The notes below the pieces were generated by a model. The model ran no database searches. It was not told where the DNA came from and was given only the letters and a program-made list of their open reading frames with translations. A stretch of DNA of 57,272 nt from Candidatus Magnetominusculus dajiuhuensis. GTDB lineage: Bacteria > Nitrospirota > Thermodesulfovibrionia > Thermodesulfovibrionales > Magnetobacteriaceae. Of this stretch, positions 34,033 to 43,053 are shown piece after piece (within the stretch, counting starts at the first letter, position 1; every line of letters begins with the position of its first letter). The position numbers and the translations under genes were made by a program. The DNA lies in the NCBI GenBank assembly GCA_015233465.1, contig JADFXP010000017.1:577-57848 (forward strand). The letters are read 5' to 3'.

Positions 34033-35298
34033 ATGGGCAGAAGAATATTCCAAATGTTTATGACAGCAGCTATGGCTCACGCAAAGTGGGACTATGAGAC
34101 TTCATTAAACATTATTAACAACAAGAAAAAGGTGTGGATACTAATAGCTATGACAGTGCCAATCATCTTAATATCAGTAGCCTTTGCAGCAGGTCTTCCT
34201 GATATTATAGGCGGTGAAAAGGCATATGCTCCATCCTATTATAGTTTGAAGATATTTATTGCATCAATCTTCGTAGGACTTTGCGCAGGGCTGATAACTG
34301 GATGTATTGGAGCTGGCGGAGGATTCATAATTACTCCAGCGCTTATGACAGTAGGGGTAAAAGGAATCCTGGCAGTAGGAACAGATTTATTCCATATCTT
34401 TGCAAAGGCAATTATGGGCACAGCAGTTCACAAAAAACTTGGAAATATATCTGTAGGTCTTGCGGTATGGTTTTTGATAGGATCTGGACTAGGTGTAACA
34501 GGCGGTGGAGTTATAAATCGAACTCTTTATGAAATAAACCCTGTATTAAGCGATACATTTATTAGTATTATTTATGTTATATTGCTTGGATTTTTAGGAT
34601 TTTATTCATTGATTGATTTCTTAAAGCTAAAAAATCAAGGAGGAGACGGTGATGCCCATGGCGGACACAGCAGTAGTTCAGGATCAGGGATAGGGCTTCC
34701 AGCAAGGATGCAGGCTATTAAACTTCCTCCAATGATAGTATTTGATCAAGACTTAGCTCCGGGTGGAAAGAGCATATCTGGGATATTTGTAGCATTATGC
34801 GGGGCAATTGTAGGATTTATGGCAGCTATTATGGGAGTTGGAGGCGGGTTTCTGACATTTCCAATGTTTGTATATATACTTGGGGTATCCTCATTTACAA
34901 CTGTAGGAACGGATATTTTACAGATAATATTCACTGCTGGATATGCAGCGATTGCGCAATATGCAATATATGGATTTATATTTTATACATTGGCTATGGG
35001 CATGTTGATAGGGTCATTAATCGGAATACAGGTTGGAGCATTAACCACAAAGGTTGTAAAGGGAATATATATAAGGGGCTTTTATGCAACTGCTATTTTA
35101 GCAGGATTTGTAAATAGATTATTCACTCTTCCAAAGCAGCTTGTAGAGATGGATGTTCTAAAACTCTCCAAAGGCACAACACAGATATTAGACTTAATAG
35201 GTTCAATAACCTTTTTTATAACTATAGGAATTTTTGCGATTTGGGTTATCAGCAAATTCTTTGGAAATATTGGATTATTAAGAAAGGAGGACAAATAA
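34033..35298 (+). CDS. TauE/SafE-family (TSUP) anion permease
   Basis: A 421-residue membrane protein with about eight to nine hydrophobic segments. Two family repeats are visible: the first around GLITGCIGAGGGFIITPAL, the second around FMAAIMGVGGGFLTFPMFV, both followed by a GTDLF/GTDIL motif. TSUP proteins carry sulfite, sulfonates or other organic and inorganic sulfur anions. A hydrophilic loop with His/Ser/Gly (GHSSSSGSG) lies about residue 210-220. It follows three receivers without a gap and is followed directly by a membrane protein of unknown function. This association suggests two-component control of anion export or uptake; the substrate is inferred. Confidence 0.88.
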   Translation: MGRRIFQMFMTAAMAHAKWDYETSLNIINNKKKVWILIAMTVPIILISVAFAAGLPDIIGGEKAYAPSYYSLKIFIASIFVGLCAGLITGCIGAGGGFIITPALMTVGVKGILAVGTDLFHIFAKAIMGTAVHKKLGNISVGLAVWFLIGSGLGVTGGGVINRTLYEINPVLSDTFISIIYVILLGFLGFYSLIDFLKLKNQGGDGDAHGGHSSSSGSGIGLPARMQAIKLPPMIVFDQDLAPGGKSISGIFVALCGAIVGFMAAIMGVGGGFLTFPMFVYILGVSSFTTVGTDILQIIFTAGYAAIAQYAIYGFIFYTLAMGMLIGSLIGIQVGALTTKVVKGIYIRGFYATAILAGFVNRLFTLPKQLVEMDVLKLSKGTTQILDLIGSITFFITIGIFAIWVISKFFGNIGLLRKEDK

Positions 35299-36003
35299 AT
35301 GTTGATCAGAGACAGCAAACATTTCTATATGGGATTTTTTATGGCACTGGTATTTGCCGGAGCGTTAGTCGTAATTTTCTCGCCAATCATAAATGGAGGC
35401 AATGCTTTAAAGGCATCTGATAACCTCTTTAATACTATATCAAAGGGTTCATCATATTATCTTGGCAAGCTGGAGACTAAAAATGCTAAGTTTTTCGATA
35501 AGGAAATTGAAGTCACAGTTGATATAGAAAAAAAGGAATTAATAGAAAAGTCAAAGATAATATTGTCTAAAAATGACTTCACAGTTAATGATGGAGAGGA
35601 ATTAATAGTCAAGGGTTCGCTTGGAAAATTGCTTAGTGCTGCAATAAAAGATTCTGATGAGATGTATAATAATAGAGGAAGCGTAATAGCTGAAAAATAT
35701 GGTATGCCTGAGAAAGAGGCGATGTATACGTTTTGGAATTTACTAAAGGGACTAGAAAAATCTCTGACAAAACAAAAGAGTTTCGCTGAGGCAGCATGGG
35801 TAAAGGAAGTAATGAAAAAGGCAGTAGAGATGAGTTATAACTATTACGGAATAACCCCTGAAAAGGCTTCAACAAAGGCAGGGATTCTTGGTTTTGCGCT
35901 TGTCTTTTATATCACATATACTCTATGGTGGGGATATGCTATATATTTTATGTTTGAGGGCATAGGGCTTACAATGAGTAAAGGACATAAAAAAGAGGTT
36001 TAG
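35299..36003 (+). CDS. Membrane protein of unknown function paired with TauE/SafE
   Basis: A 234-residue protein. One membrane segment lies near the N-terminus (about 9-31) and one or two near the C-terminus (about 195-222), enclosing a hydrophilic helical domain of about 160 residues rich in Lys and Glu. The gene starts with no gap after the permease stop, following AAAGGAGG inside the permease end. It may be an accessory subunit of the permease. Gene pairs of a TSUP permease with such a protein after receivers are known to me from sulfur-metabolising anaerobes, but its function is not established. Confidence 0.75.
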   Translation: MLIRDSKHFYMGFFMALVFAGALVVIFSPIINGGNALKASDNLFNTISKGSSYYLGKLETKNAKFFDKEIEVTVDIEKKELIEKSKIILSKNDFTVNDGEELIVKGSLGKLLSAAIKDSDEMYNNRGSVIAEKYGMPEKEAMYTFWNLLKGLEKSLTKQKSFAEAAWVKEVMKKAVEMSYNYYGITPEKASTKAGILGFALVFYITYTLWWGYAIYFMFEGIGLTMSKGHKKEV

Positions 36004-36037
36004 ATACCTTTAATCTTATATATAAGTTAATAATTTG

Positions 36038-36067
36038 GGCTATCGCATAATTGCGATAGCCTTTTTT
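36038..36067 (+). terminator. Strong rho-independent terminator
   Basis: GGCTATCGCA (36038-36047) pairs perfectly with TGCGATAGCC (36052-36061) around a TAAT loop and is followed by six T. It lies 35 bases after the stop of the membrane protein and ends the receiver-permease operon before the SulP genes. Confidence 0.93.
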
Positions 36068-36090
36068 AATTGACAATGAAAATCAATATC

Positions 36091-36120
36091 TTGACAAATT
36101 AAAGATTTGTATGATATATT
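36091..36120 (+). promoter_or_regulatory. Candidate sigma-70 promoter of the first SulP gene
   Basis: TTGACA at 36091-36096 and TATATT at 36115-36120 with 18 bases between. It lies between the preceding terminator and the GTG at 36173, giving a leader of about 45 bases. Confidence 0.5.
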
Positions 36121-36172
36121 TAAACGTATTTCTGAATATCTTTAGTAATTTAAATTCTTGAAGGGATTAAAC

Positions 36173-38722
36173 GTGCGTCCAGCTATTATAAATTGGTATA
36201 AGACGTTTTCTTGGACAACTTTACGCTCAGATCTAATTGCTGGAATAACAGTTGCCCCTGTAGTTATTCCTCAATCAATGGCTTATGCTCAATTAGCTGG
36301 AGTTCCAGCATATTATGGGCTTTATGCAGCGTTAGTGCCGCCTATTATTGCAGCAATGTTTGGCTCAAACAATCAGCTTTCAACTGGTCCAGTTGCAATG
36401 TCATCGCTTATGAGCGCAGCAATCATTTCAACTCTTGCAAGAAGCGGAAGCGCTGAGTTTATTGAATATTCGATACTTCTAGCCCTTATTGTAGGTATAT
36501 TTATATTACTTATAGGATTATTGCGTCTTGGAATAGTGTTAAATCTTCTTTCTCATCCAGTAGTCGTTGGATTTACTAATGCGGCTGCAATAATCATTGG
36601 AACATCACAATTATCCAAATTCTTTAATGTATTTGTCGGCAGTTCAGAGCACAGTTATGAAACAGTGATAAATGTTGTTAAAGAAGCTATTCATAATACA
36701 CATTATCCAAGTTTTTTAATAGCCTTATTAGCAATAGCTATTATTGCTGTATTTAAAAAGATTAATCCAAAACTGCCGGGCGTTCTTATCGCAATAATTG
36801 TAACAACTGTGATTGCATGGGCAACTGGTTTTGAAAATAATAAAACAGTAGATATATCCTCAATTATAGATACAAAAACTGTAGATTCCATAAAAGAATT
36901 CAATAAAGCAACTGCAGCCATAAATGAGTTTTCTGAGAAAAAAGTTGATGAACTCCTCCTGCTTAAAGATGCTCAAGAACAATATGGAAGATTTAGTCCA
37001 GCAGTCTTAGATTTAAAGATATATATAGACAAGCTGAATCAAAGTATTCATGAGTATCAAGAAACTACCCACTATTATAGGAAAATGATACGAGAATTTC
37101 GATATATAAAGGTTAATGATAATGGGGTATTAAAATTTTATCGTAAAGATAATCTTCCCTCTAATGTAAAAGACGACGGCGTGTCATGGCATCTTAAAAT
37201 AGAACATAACCCAATTGACCCAAAGGCAGTATTTTTTATGGGCGGCGGCGAGGTAGTAGGAGTTGTACCAAAGGGAATTCCAAAATTCTCAATGCCTAAA
37301 TTCAATTTATCTGTTATTTATGATGTAATTCCAGGCTCCATAATAATTTCATTATTAGGAATGATGGAAATAATTTCAGTAATAAAATCAACCTCAGTTA
37401 AGACTGGTCAGCGAGTTGATCTAAATCAAGAAATGATCGGTCAAGGACTTTCAAATATAGCAGGTTCATTTAGCAATTGCTGTGTTGTAAGCGGATCGTT
37501 TGCCCGCACAGCAGTTAATCTTCAGTCAGGAGCGCTTACAGGGATGTCAACCGTATTTACAAGCGGTATTGTAGCTCTAACGCTTATATTTTTCACTCCT
37601 CTTCTTTATTATCTTCCTCAGCCTGCACTAGCAGCCGTAATTGCAATGGCTGTTTTTAAACTTATGGATATTAGGGGAATAATTCATATATGGCGCGCTC
37701 AAAAATATGACGGCTCTGTTTGCATCGTGACTTTTATTTCAACTATTTTCTTTGCTCCTCATATAGAACATGGTATAATCTTTGGATTTATATTAACTAT
37801 GATATTTCATTTATACCAAACGATGAAGCCTCGAGTAGCAGAATTATCGACTAATACTGCCACTACGTCAGAGTTGATAGACAATAATCTTCAAGATGCA
37901 GAGCTTAATAATCTTGATACCTGTGACTTTATCACAATAATTAGATTTGACGGCGCGTTGATATTTGCAAATACGTCTTACCTTGAGGATCAGGTCTTAA
38001 ACTGTCTTATTGTCAAGCCGAGATTAAGTCATATAATCTTTGTAGGAGACGGTATCAATTACATTGATACAACAGGCGAAGAAATGCTAAAGCATCTTAT
38101 CGTACGTTTACGAGAGAAAAACATAAATGTCTCTTTCTGCGGACTAAAAGATCAAGTATCAAAAATAATGAAGGTCACTGGGCTTGATGTAAAGATAACA
38201 GATAAAAACATATATAATACTTTGTCTCACGCGCTTTTATCCATTTATCCAAAAACTCATCAGCATGAAGAAGGCGGTTATGAAGAAACCGATTGCCCGC
38301 TAAAGAAACTAGTTTATTATAAGAGTATTGATACTGCAAAACGCTCAAGAGTATTACTTGTGGATGATGAAAAAGATTTTACAAGATTATTAACCAAACG
38401 TATGCAGGTCAGATCGCTTGATACAACCACTGCCTCAGATGGAATGGGAGCTCTTGATCTAGTAGAAACTGAAAGACCAGATGTTGTAGTTCTTGATCTA
38501 AATATGCCGGGTATTGATGGTCTTGAAATATTACGCATTATAAAAACAGTGCATCCGCAAATAGAGGTTATTATCCTTACAGGACAAAGTTCAGAAAAAA
38601 AGATACAAACAGCCTTTGAACTTGGAGCATTTGCATTTCTTAAAAAACCTATTGATATAAATATATTAGTAAAAACAGTTGAAGATGCTTATAGAAAAAT
38701 TGCTGCAAAATCTCTCAATTAA
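36173..38722 (+). CDS. SulP anion transporter with periplasmic insertion, STAS and C-terminal receiver (copy 1)
   Basis: An 849-residue fusion. The GTG at 36173 is preferred over a TTG at 36158 because AAGGGA lies six bases before the GTG. The SulP core starts with LRSDLIAGITVAPVVIPQSMAYA; the hallmark PKGIPKF follows an insertion at about 220-360. This insertion has a coiled-coil first half and a strand-rich second half, and replaces the short linker usual in SulP proteins. A STAS domain (about 565-680; DGINYIDTTGEEML) and a receiver (about 725-845; VDDEKDF, acceptor D775 in LDLNMPG, TG(Q), KKPID) follow. SulP proteins move sulfate, bicarbonate or other anions. Fusion to a receiver suggests phosphorylation control of transport. 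A close paralogue follows. Confidence 0.92.
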   Translation: MRPAIINWYKTFSWTTLRSDLIAGITVAPVVIPQSMAYAQLAGVPAYYGLYAALVPPIIAAMFGSNNQLSTGPVAMSSLMSAAIISTLARSGSAEFIEYSILLALIVGIFILLIGLLRLGIVLNLLSHPVVVGFTNAAAIIIGTSQLSKFFNVFVGSSEHSYETVINVVKEAIHNTHYPSFLIALLAIAIIAVFKKINPKLPGVLIAIIVTTVIAWATGFENNKTVDISSIIDTKTVDSIKEFNKATAAINEFSEKKVDELLLLKDAQEQYGRFSPAVLDLKIYIDKLNQSIHEYQETTHYYRKMIREFRYIKVNDNGVLKFYRKDNLPSNVKDDGVSWHLKIEHNPIDPKAVFFMGGGEVVGVVPKGIPKFSMPKFNLSVIYDVIPGSIIISLLGMMEIISVIKSTSVKTGQRVDLNQEMIGQGLSNIAGSFSNCCVVSGSFARTAVNLQSGALTGMSTVFTSGIVALTLIFFTPLLYYLPQPALAAVIAMAVFKLMDIRGIIHIWRAQKYDGSVCIVTFISTIFFAPHIEHGIIFGFILTMIFHLYQTMKPRVAELSTNTATTSELIDNNLQDAELNNLDTCDFITIIRFDGALIFANTSYLEDQVLNCLIVKPRLSHIIFVGDGINYIDTTGEEMLKHLIVRLREKNINVSFCGLKDQVSKIMKVTGLDVKITDKNIYNTLSHALLSIYPKTHQHEEGGYEETDCPLKKLVYYKSIDTAKRSRVLLVDDEKDFTRLLTKRMQVRSLDTTTASDGMGALDLVETERPDVVVLDLNMPGIDGLEILRIIKTVHPQIEVIILTGQSSEKKIQTAFELGAFAFLKKPIDINILVKTVEDAYRKIAAKSLN

Positions 38723-38901
38723 TATTTCATTTGAAACTACTTCATTATTATTAACATTTCCTTATTAAATAAAATATTTTTTTAATTACAAAAATATTTA
38801 AATCATGTTAGTATTATCAAAAATTGCGTTGTAATATTGTATATTATCAATGTTTTATATATAATCATAAATAATAAATATTGATTAAAGGAGAGATATA
38901 A

Positions 38902-41445
38902 TTGATAAAGAGGATTTTTCCATTTCTGACATGGTTTGAGGATTTTAATATATCATCATTACGTTCTGATCTATTAGCAGGAATAACTGTAGCTATGGTA
39001 CTTATTCCTCAGTCAATGGCTTATGCGCAATTAGCAGGGCTTCCTCCTTATTATGGATTATATGCAGCATTTCTTCCGCCTATGATTGCTGCGCTCTTTG
39101 GTTCAAGCCGTCAATTGGCTACAGGCCCAGTTGCAGTTGTTTCACTTATGACAGCAGCCTCTCTTGAACCACTTGCTACAGCTGGAAGTGAGGCTTTTAT
39201 TGGCTATGCAATACTTCTAGCATTAATAGCTGGGTTATTTCAATTTTTATTAGGTATATTAAGATTAGGTGTTATAGTCAATTTCCTAGCCCACCCTGTA
39301 GTTATAGGATTTACAAATGCTGCTGCAATTATAATTGCAACATCCCAGCTTTCAAAGATATTTGGTGTCTCAGTTGATGAAGGACATCATCATTATGAAA
39401 CTATAATAAACGTAATAAAGGCTGCAATAGACTATACACATTGGCCTACGTTTGCATTTGCAATAGCAGCATTCGCGATTATGTTTATCCTGAAAAAATC
39501 CGTTCCAAAGGCTCCAAATGTCTTGATAGCAGTTGCAATCACCACAATATTATCATGGCAGCTAGGATTTCAACAAACTACAAAGATAACTGTAGAACAA
39601 ATTCAATCTCAAGAGACAATTCAACTTATAAACGATTTCAATTCAACCATAAAGGAAATAGAAACACTTGGAAAAGAACGAGTTGATCTTACCAAAGAAT
39701 TATCTATAGCAGAAGAAGAACGTGGACAACGCAGCATAGAGGTATATGATCTAAATCAAAAGATAGGCAAGATAAACCTGTTGATGGATGAACAAAAGGA
39801 AAAGGCAGGAATCTATCGTCATACCCTTCGCAGGCTTAAATTTACTGCATCTGAAAAAGACGGAAAGCAGGCGTTTTATATACGCGGCACTATTCCAGTG
39901 CTTAAAGACGGCGACAATAGAGCATGGAGATTAAAGGTAGAAAATAAAACGCTCAAACTTGAATCACTTACAATGTCTGGCGGAGGCTCTGTTATTGGAG
40001 ATGTACCAAAGGGTCTGCCTTCGTTAGGATTCCCAGCATTTAATTTTAATATAGCTCTAAAGATATTAACAGCGGCAATAATTATCTCATTACTAGGATT
40101 TATGGAGGCGATATCTATCGCTAAGGCGATGGCAAGTAAGACAGGTCAGCGTCTTGACCCTAATCAAGAATTGATAGGTCAAGGAATGGCTAATATAGTT
40201 GGTTCATTTGCTCAGAGTTATCCAGTCTCAGGGTCATTTTCCCGCTCAGCCGTAAATCTGCAGGCAGGAGCTGTGACTGGACTGTCAAGCGTATTTACAA
40301 GCTGCGTTGTTGTAATAACCTTGTTATTTTTAACTCCATTATTATATTTTCTGCCTCAATCAGTACTTGCAGCAGTAATAATGATGGCTGTAATTGGTCT
40401 GATTAATTTTGAAAAAATCAAGCATACTTGGCACGCTAATAGATATGATGGGGTCATAGTTGTCGTAACATTTGTCTTTACATTAATATTTGCCCCTCAC
40501 CTTGATAAAGGCATTATGTTTGGATTTTTATTATCAATTATTTTCCATTTGTATCAAACAATGAAACCTCGAGTGGCAGAATTATCAACTGATACCGCAA
40601 TTCCTTCAGACCTTATTGATAATACCTTACAGGATGCTGAGCTTTATAGTCTTAACAGTTGTGAATACATTACAATAGTTAGATTTGACGGCTCTCTGAT
40701 ATTTGCAAATACAAGTTATCTTGAAGAAGAGGTATTAAATTGTCTCAGCGTAAAACCTAAGTTAAATAATATTATCTTTGTTGCCGACGGTATAAATACA
40801 CTTGATGCAACAGGTGAAGAGATGCTGTCAGGATTAATAGTGCGTCTGCGTGAGAGAAAGATAAATGTATCTTTTTGCGGATTAAAAGAACAGGTATCTA
40901 ATATGATGAAACGTACTGGGCTTTATACTAAGATTGCTGAAGAAAACATCTTTAATACTGTATCGCATGCACTGTTATCCATCTACTCAAAGGCTCATAC
41001 AACTGAAGAAGAAAAAGACTGCCCGTTAAAGAAATTGGTTTATTATAAGAGTTTTGACTTTGCAAAGCGTTCAAGGGTATTACTTGTTGATGATGAGAAG
41101 GATTTTACACGGATATTATCCAAACGTATGCAGGTCAGAGAACTTGAAACTTCCACTGCCTTTGACGGTAAAGGGGCTTTAGATTTAGTTGAATCTGAAA
41201 GACCAGATGTAGTGGTGCTTGACCTTAATATGCCCGGTCTTGATGGTATGGAGATTTTGAAAAAGATAAAGACAGACCATCCTCGTATTGAGGTTATTAT
41301 CCTGACAGGTCATGGTTCAGAGGAAAAAGAGCAAATGGCTAAAAAACTTGGGGCATTTGCATTTCTCAAAAAGCCTATTGAAATAAATATATTAGTAAAA
41401 ACTGTAGAGGATGCTTATAGGAAGATTGCGGCAAGAACGCAATAA
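38902..41445 (+). CDS. SulP anion transporter with periplasmic insertion, STAS and C-terminal receiver (copy 2)
   Basis: An 847-residue paralogue of the preceding gene with the same domain order, clearly from tandem duplication. The TTG start at 38902 follows AAAGGAGAG by about seven bases. Shared features: LRSDLLAGITVAMVLIPQSM, an insertion at about 223-363 with coiled coil and strand-rich parts, PKGLPSLGF, STAS with DGINTLDATGEEML, and receiver 724-843 with acceptor D774 and KKPIE. In this copy the insert reads ETLGKERVDLTKELS with heptad character. Differences in the core and in the STAS loop (DTTG against DATG) suggest different substrates or regulation. The gene ends four bases before the hairpin repeat that separates it from trmN6. 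Confidence 0.92.
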   Translation: MIKRIFPFLTWFEDFNISSLRSDLLAGITVAMVLIPQSMAYAQLAGLPPYYGLYAAFLPPMIAALFGSSRQLATGPVAVVSLMTAASLEPLATAGSEAFIGYAILLALIAGLFQFLLGILRLGVIVNFLAHPVVIGFTNAAAIIIATSQLSKIFGVSVDEGHHHYETIINVIKAAIDYTHWPTFAFAIAAFAIMFILKKSVPKAPNVLIAVAITTILSWQLGFQQTTKITVEQIQSQETIQLINDFNSTIKEIETLGKERVDLTKELSIAEEERGQRSIEVYDLNQKIGKINLLMDEQKEKAGIYRHTLRRLKFTASEKDGKQAFYIRGTIPVLKDGDNRAWRLKVENKTLKLESLTMSGGGSVIGDVPKGLPSLGFPAFNFNIALKILTAAIIISLLGFMEAISIAKAMASKTGQRLDPNQELIGQGMANIVGSFAQSYPVSGSFSRSAVNLQAGAVTGLSSVFTSCVVVITLLFLTPLLYFLPQSVLAAVIMMAVIGLINFEKIKHTWHANRYDGVIVVVTFVFTLIFAPHLDKGIMFGFLLSIIFHLYQTMKPRVAELSTDTAIPSDLIDNTLQDAELYSLNSCEYITIVRFDGSLIFANTSYLEEEVLNCLSVKPKLNNIIFVADGINTLDATGEEMLSGLIVRLRERKINVSFCGLKEQVSNMMKRTGLYTKIAEENIFNTVSHALLSIYSKAHTTEEEKDCPLKKLVYYKSFDFAKRSRVLLVDDEKDFTRILSKRMQVRELETSTAFDGKGALDLVESERPDVVVLDLNMPGLDGMEILKKIKTDHPRIEVIILTGHGSEEKEQMAKKLGAFAFLKKPIEINILVKTVEDAYRKIAARTQ

Positions 41446-41448
41446 AAA

Positions 41449-41504
41449 TGAGGGCTCTGCCCTCAAACACCCGCAAAGGGACTCGTCCCTTTGAACCCAT
41501 TATA
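41449..41504 (-). repeat. Half copy of the composite hairpin repeat
   Basis: In plus-strand order: hairpin GAGGGC-TCT-GCCCTC (41450-41464) with flanking T/A, then hairpin AAAGGGAC-TC-GTCCCTTT (41475-41492), then the reverse of GGGTTC and of the TATAAT string (41493-41504). It is the inverse orientation of the right half of the elements at 54507-54655 and 55966-56111. No promoter -35 box is seen, so here it may act as a bidirectional terminator between convergent genes. Its end overlaps the stop codon of trmN6. Confidence 0.8.
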
Positions 41505-42252
41505 AAAAAATCCCTCTGCTGGAGCCCTCATGATAAATTTCAAGCATTTTTTGTACATCCTCTGAATATTGTTTAGGCGCATCATAGAGAATAAGCGGGG
41601 TTTCTATCTTACATTGAGTCCTGCCCTCTTTTGCAGCCTCAATTAAAAACATCTTAGCCTCTGTCTTAATATCTGAATGTACGAATCTTATACGTTTTGG
41701 CTCAAGTCTATGTCTATTTAATAGTTCTATTACCTCTACAAAACGATCTGGATGATAGATAAAACAAAGCCTCCCCCTGCCGCGCAATAAACTAAAGGCA
41801 GCAGAAAATAAATGCTCAAGTGAAAAATCAACCTCTGCCCTTGCTGATGCCTTTTCAATATTTGGACAAAGCATACCTGATGTTGTCTTTCTAAAAGGCG
41901 GGTTTGAGACTACAAGATCAAATGAATTATTTAGCAGCATGGGATTTATTTTTATGTTTTTGATGTTTTCGTTTATTACAGTAATCTGTTCGTCAAGTCT
42001 ATTTAACATAATGTTCTGGCTGCAAAGTTGAGAAAGGTCAGACTGCATCTCAACCATAGTGACCAAAGACTGAGGATAACGTCTGGCCAAAAGCATACCT
42101 ATAATACCGCAGCCCGCGCCAAGGTCAATAATATTTTTCGGATACATCTGATTAATAAAACTGCTTAATAAAACTGCATCTATTGAAAATCTATATCCAT
42201 CAGTCTTTTGAATAATATTAAGACCTTTGATTGAGTCTGTGGTAGTTTCCAT
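41500..42252 (-). CDS. trmN6: tRNA1(Val) adenine-N6 methyltransferase-like protein (TrmN6/YfiC family)
   Basis: A 250-residue class I methyltransferase of the YfiC/TrmN6 group. The N-terminus GYRFSIDAVLLSSF is typical of the family. Motif I is DLGAGCGIIGML and motif IV is NPPF, the version for N6-adenine methylation. The family methylates A37 of tRNA-Val. Length is normal. It overlaps nothing but lies two bases from the aat gene and is translated after it. The final codons and stop lie in the repeat element, so the end of the protein may have been reshaped by it. Confidence 0.85.
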   Translation of the reverse strand: METTTDSIKGLNIIQKTDGYRFSIDAVLLSSFINQMYPKNIIDLGAGCGIIGMLLARRYPQSLVTMVEMQSDLSQLCSQNIMLNRLDEQITVINENIKNIKINPMLLNNSFDLVVSNPPFRKTTSGMLCPNIEKASARAEVDFSLEHLFSAAFSLLRGRGRLCFIYHPDRFVEVIELLNRHRLEPKRIRFVHSDIKTEAKMFLIEAAKEGRTQCKIETPLILYDAPKQYSEDVQKMLEIYHEGSSRGIFL

Positions 42253-42254
42253 GA

Positions 42255-42938
42255 TTAAACTAAGACATCCTTTCCAAACAGTTGCTCATATTTAAGCGCA
42301 GATTTAAGCAGGACAATAAAATCAGACCGAGGAATCTCTTTTGCTCCAAAGCCAATAAGATAATCGGTCTTGACCTGACAATCAATTAATTTAAAACCAC
42401 ATCTTTGTAATTTTTGAACAAGATAAACAAATGCAGCCTTTGATGCCCCGCTTTCATAAAAAAACATTGATTCGCCAAAAAAAACTGCGCCCATACTAAT
42501 CCCATATAATCCGCCGACAAGTCTTCCTTCATACCAACTCTCTACAGAATGAGCATGCCCTAACCTAAAAAGCTCAATATACGCCTGAGCCATTTCTGAA
42601 GTTATCCATGTGCCGTCTGAATCCCTGCCGCTTGCTTTTGAACAATTGTTAATAACTTGTTCAAAAGCTGTATCAATGGTTATTTTAAATTTATCCTTTT
42701 TAATTAACTGACGCAGACTTCGAGAAATATATAATTGATCTGGCAATAAAACAAGTCGCGGGTCAGGAGACCACCAAAGTATAGGCGAATCATCATTATA
42801 CCAAGGAAATATTCCAAGACAGTATGCCTTTAATATCCGTTCTGGTTTTAGATCTCCGCCAATTGCAAGCAGCCCGTCACTCTCAGAAAGCTCTACATTA
42901 GGAAATATTATTTCTTCTGTTAATCGAAATATTGTCAC
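42255..42938 (-). CDS. aat: Leucyl/phenylalanyl-tRNA-protein transferase
   Basis: A 227-residue protein with all Aat signatures: FPNVELSESDGLLAIGGDL, then YCLGIFPWYNDDSPILWWSPD split by normal family spacing, and further GRLVGGLYGISMGAVFFGESMF. It transfers Leu or Phe from aminoacyl-tRNA to proteins with basic N-termini, making them N-end rule substrates for ClpS/ClpAP. It is found mainly in Gram-negative bacteria. The ATG at 42938 has no clear Shine-Dalgarno sequence. It is followed two bases later by trmN6. Confidence 0.95.
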   Translation of the reverse strand: MTIFRLTEEIIFPNVELSESDGLLAIGGDLKPERILKAYCLGIFPWYNDDSPILWWSPDPRLVLLPDQLYISRSLRQLIKKDKFKITIDTAFEQVINNCSKASGRDSDGTWITSEMAQAYIELFRLGHAHSVESWYEGRLVGGLYGISMGAVFFGESMFFYESGASKAAFVYLVQKLQRCGFKLIDCQVKTDYLIGFGAKEIPRSDFIVLLKSALKYEQLFGKDVLV

Positions 42939-43016
42939 AAAGATGTTAAATAAAATTACGTTTTTTATATATTAATCACTACAATTAATCTTAACATAAA
43001 AAAAACAGAAAAAGTG

Positions 43017-43045
43017 TTGAAAAAAGTTCAATTATTATGTATACT
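43017..43045 (+). promoter_or_regulatory. Candidate sigma-70 promoter of the cell-shape operon
   Basis: TTGAAA at 43017-43022 and TATACT at 43040-43045 are exactly 17 bases apart. Transcription would start near 43052, leaving a leader of about 170 bases before the M23 gene. Confidence 0.5.
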
Positions 43046-43053
43046 TAAAAACA

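Noticed and set aside
34281-35117. Plus-strand frames rich in Trp, Cys and Tyr inside the TauE/SafE gene
   Set aside because: Out-of-frame shadows of the permease; composition is not that of a natural protein.
36158-36172. TTG start five codons before the first SulP gene start
   Set aside because: No ribosome site in front of it, whereas AAGGGA stands at the proper distance from the GTG at 36173.
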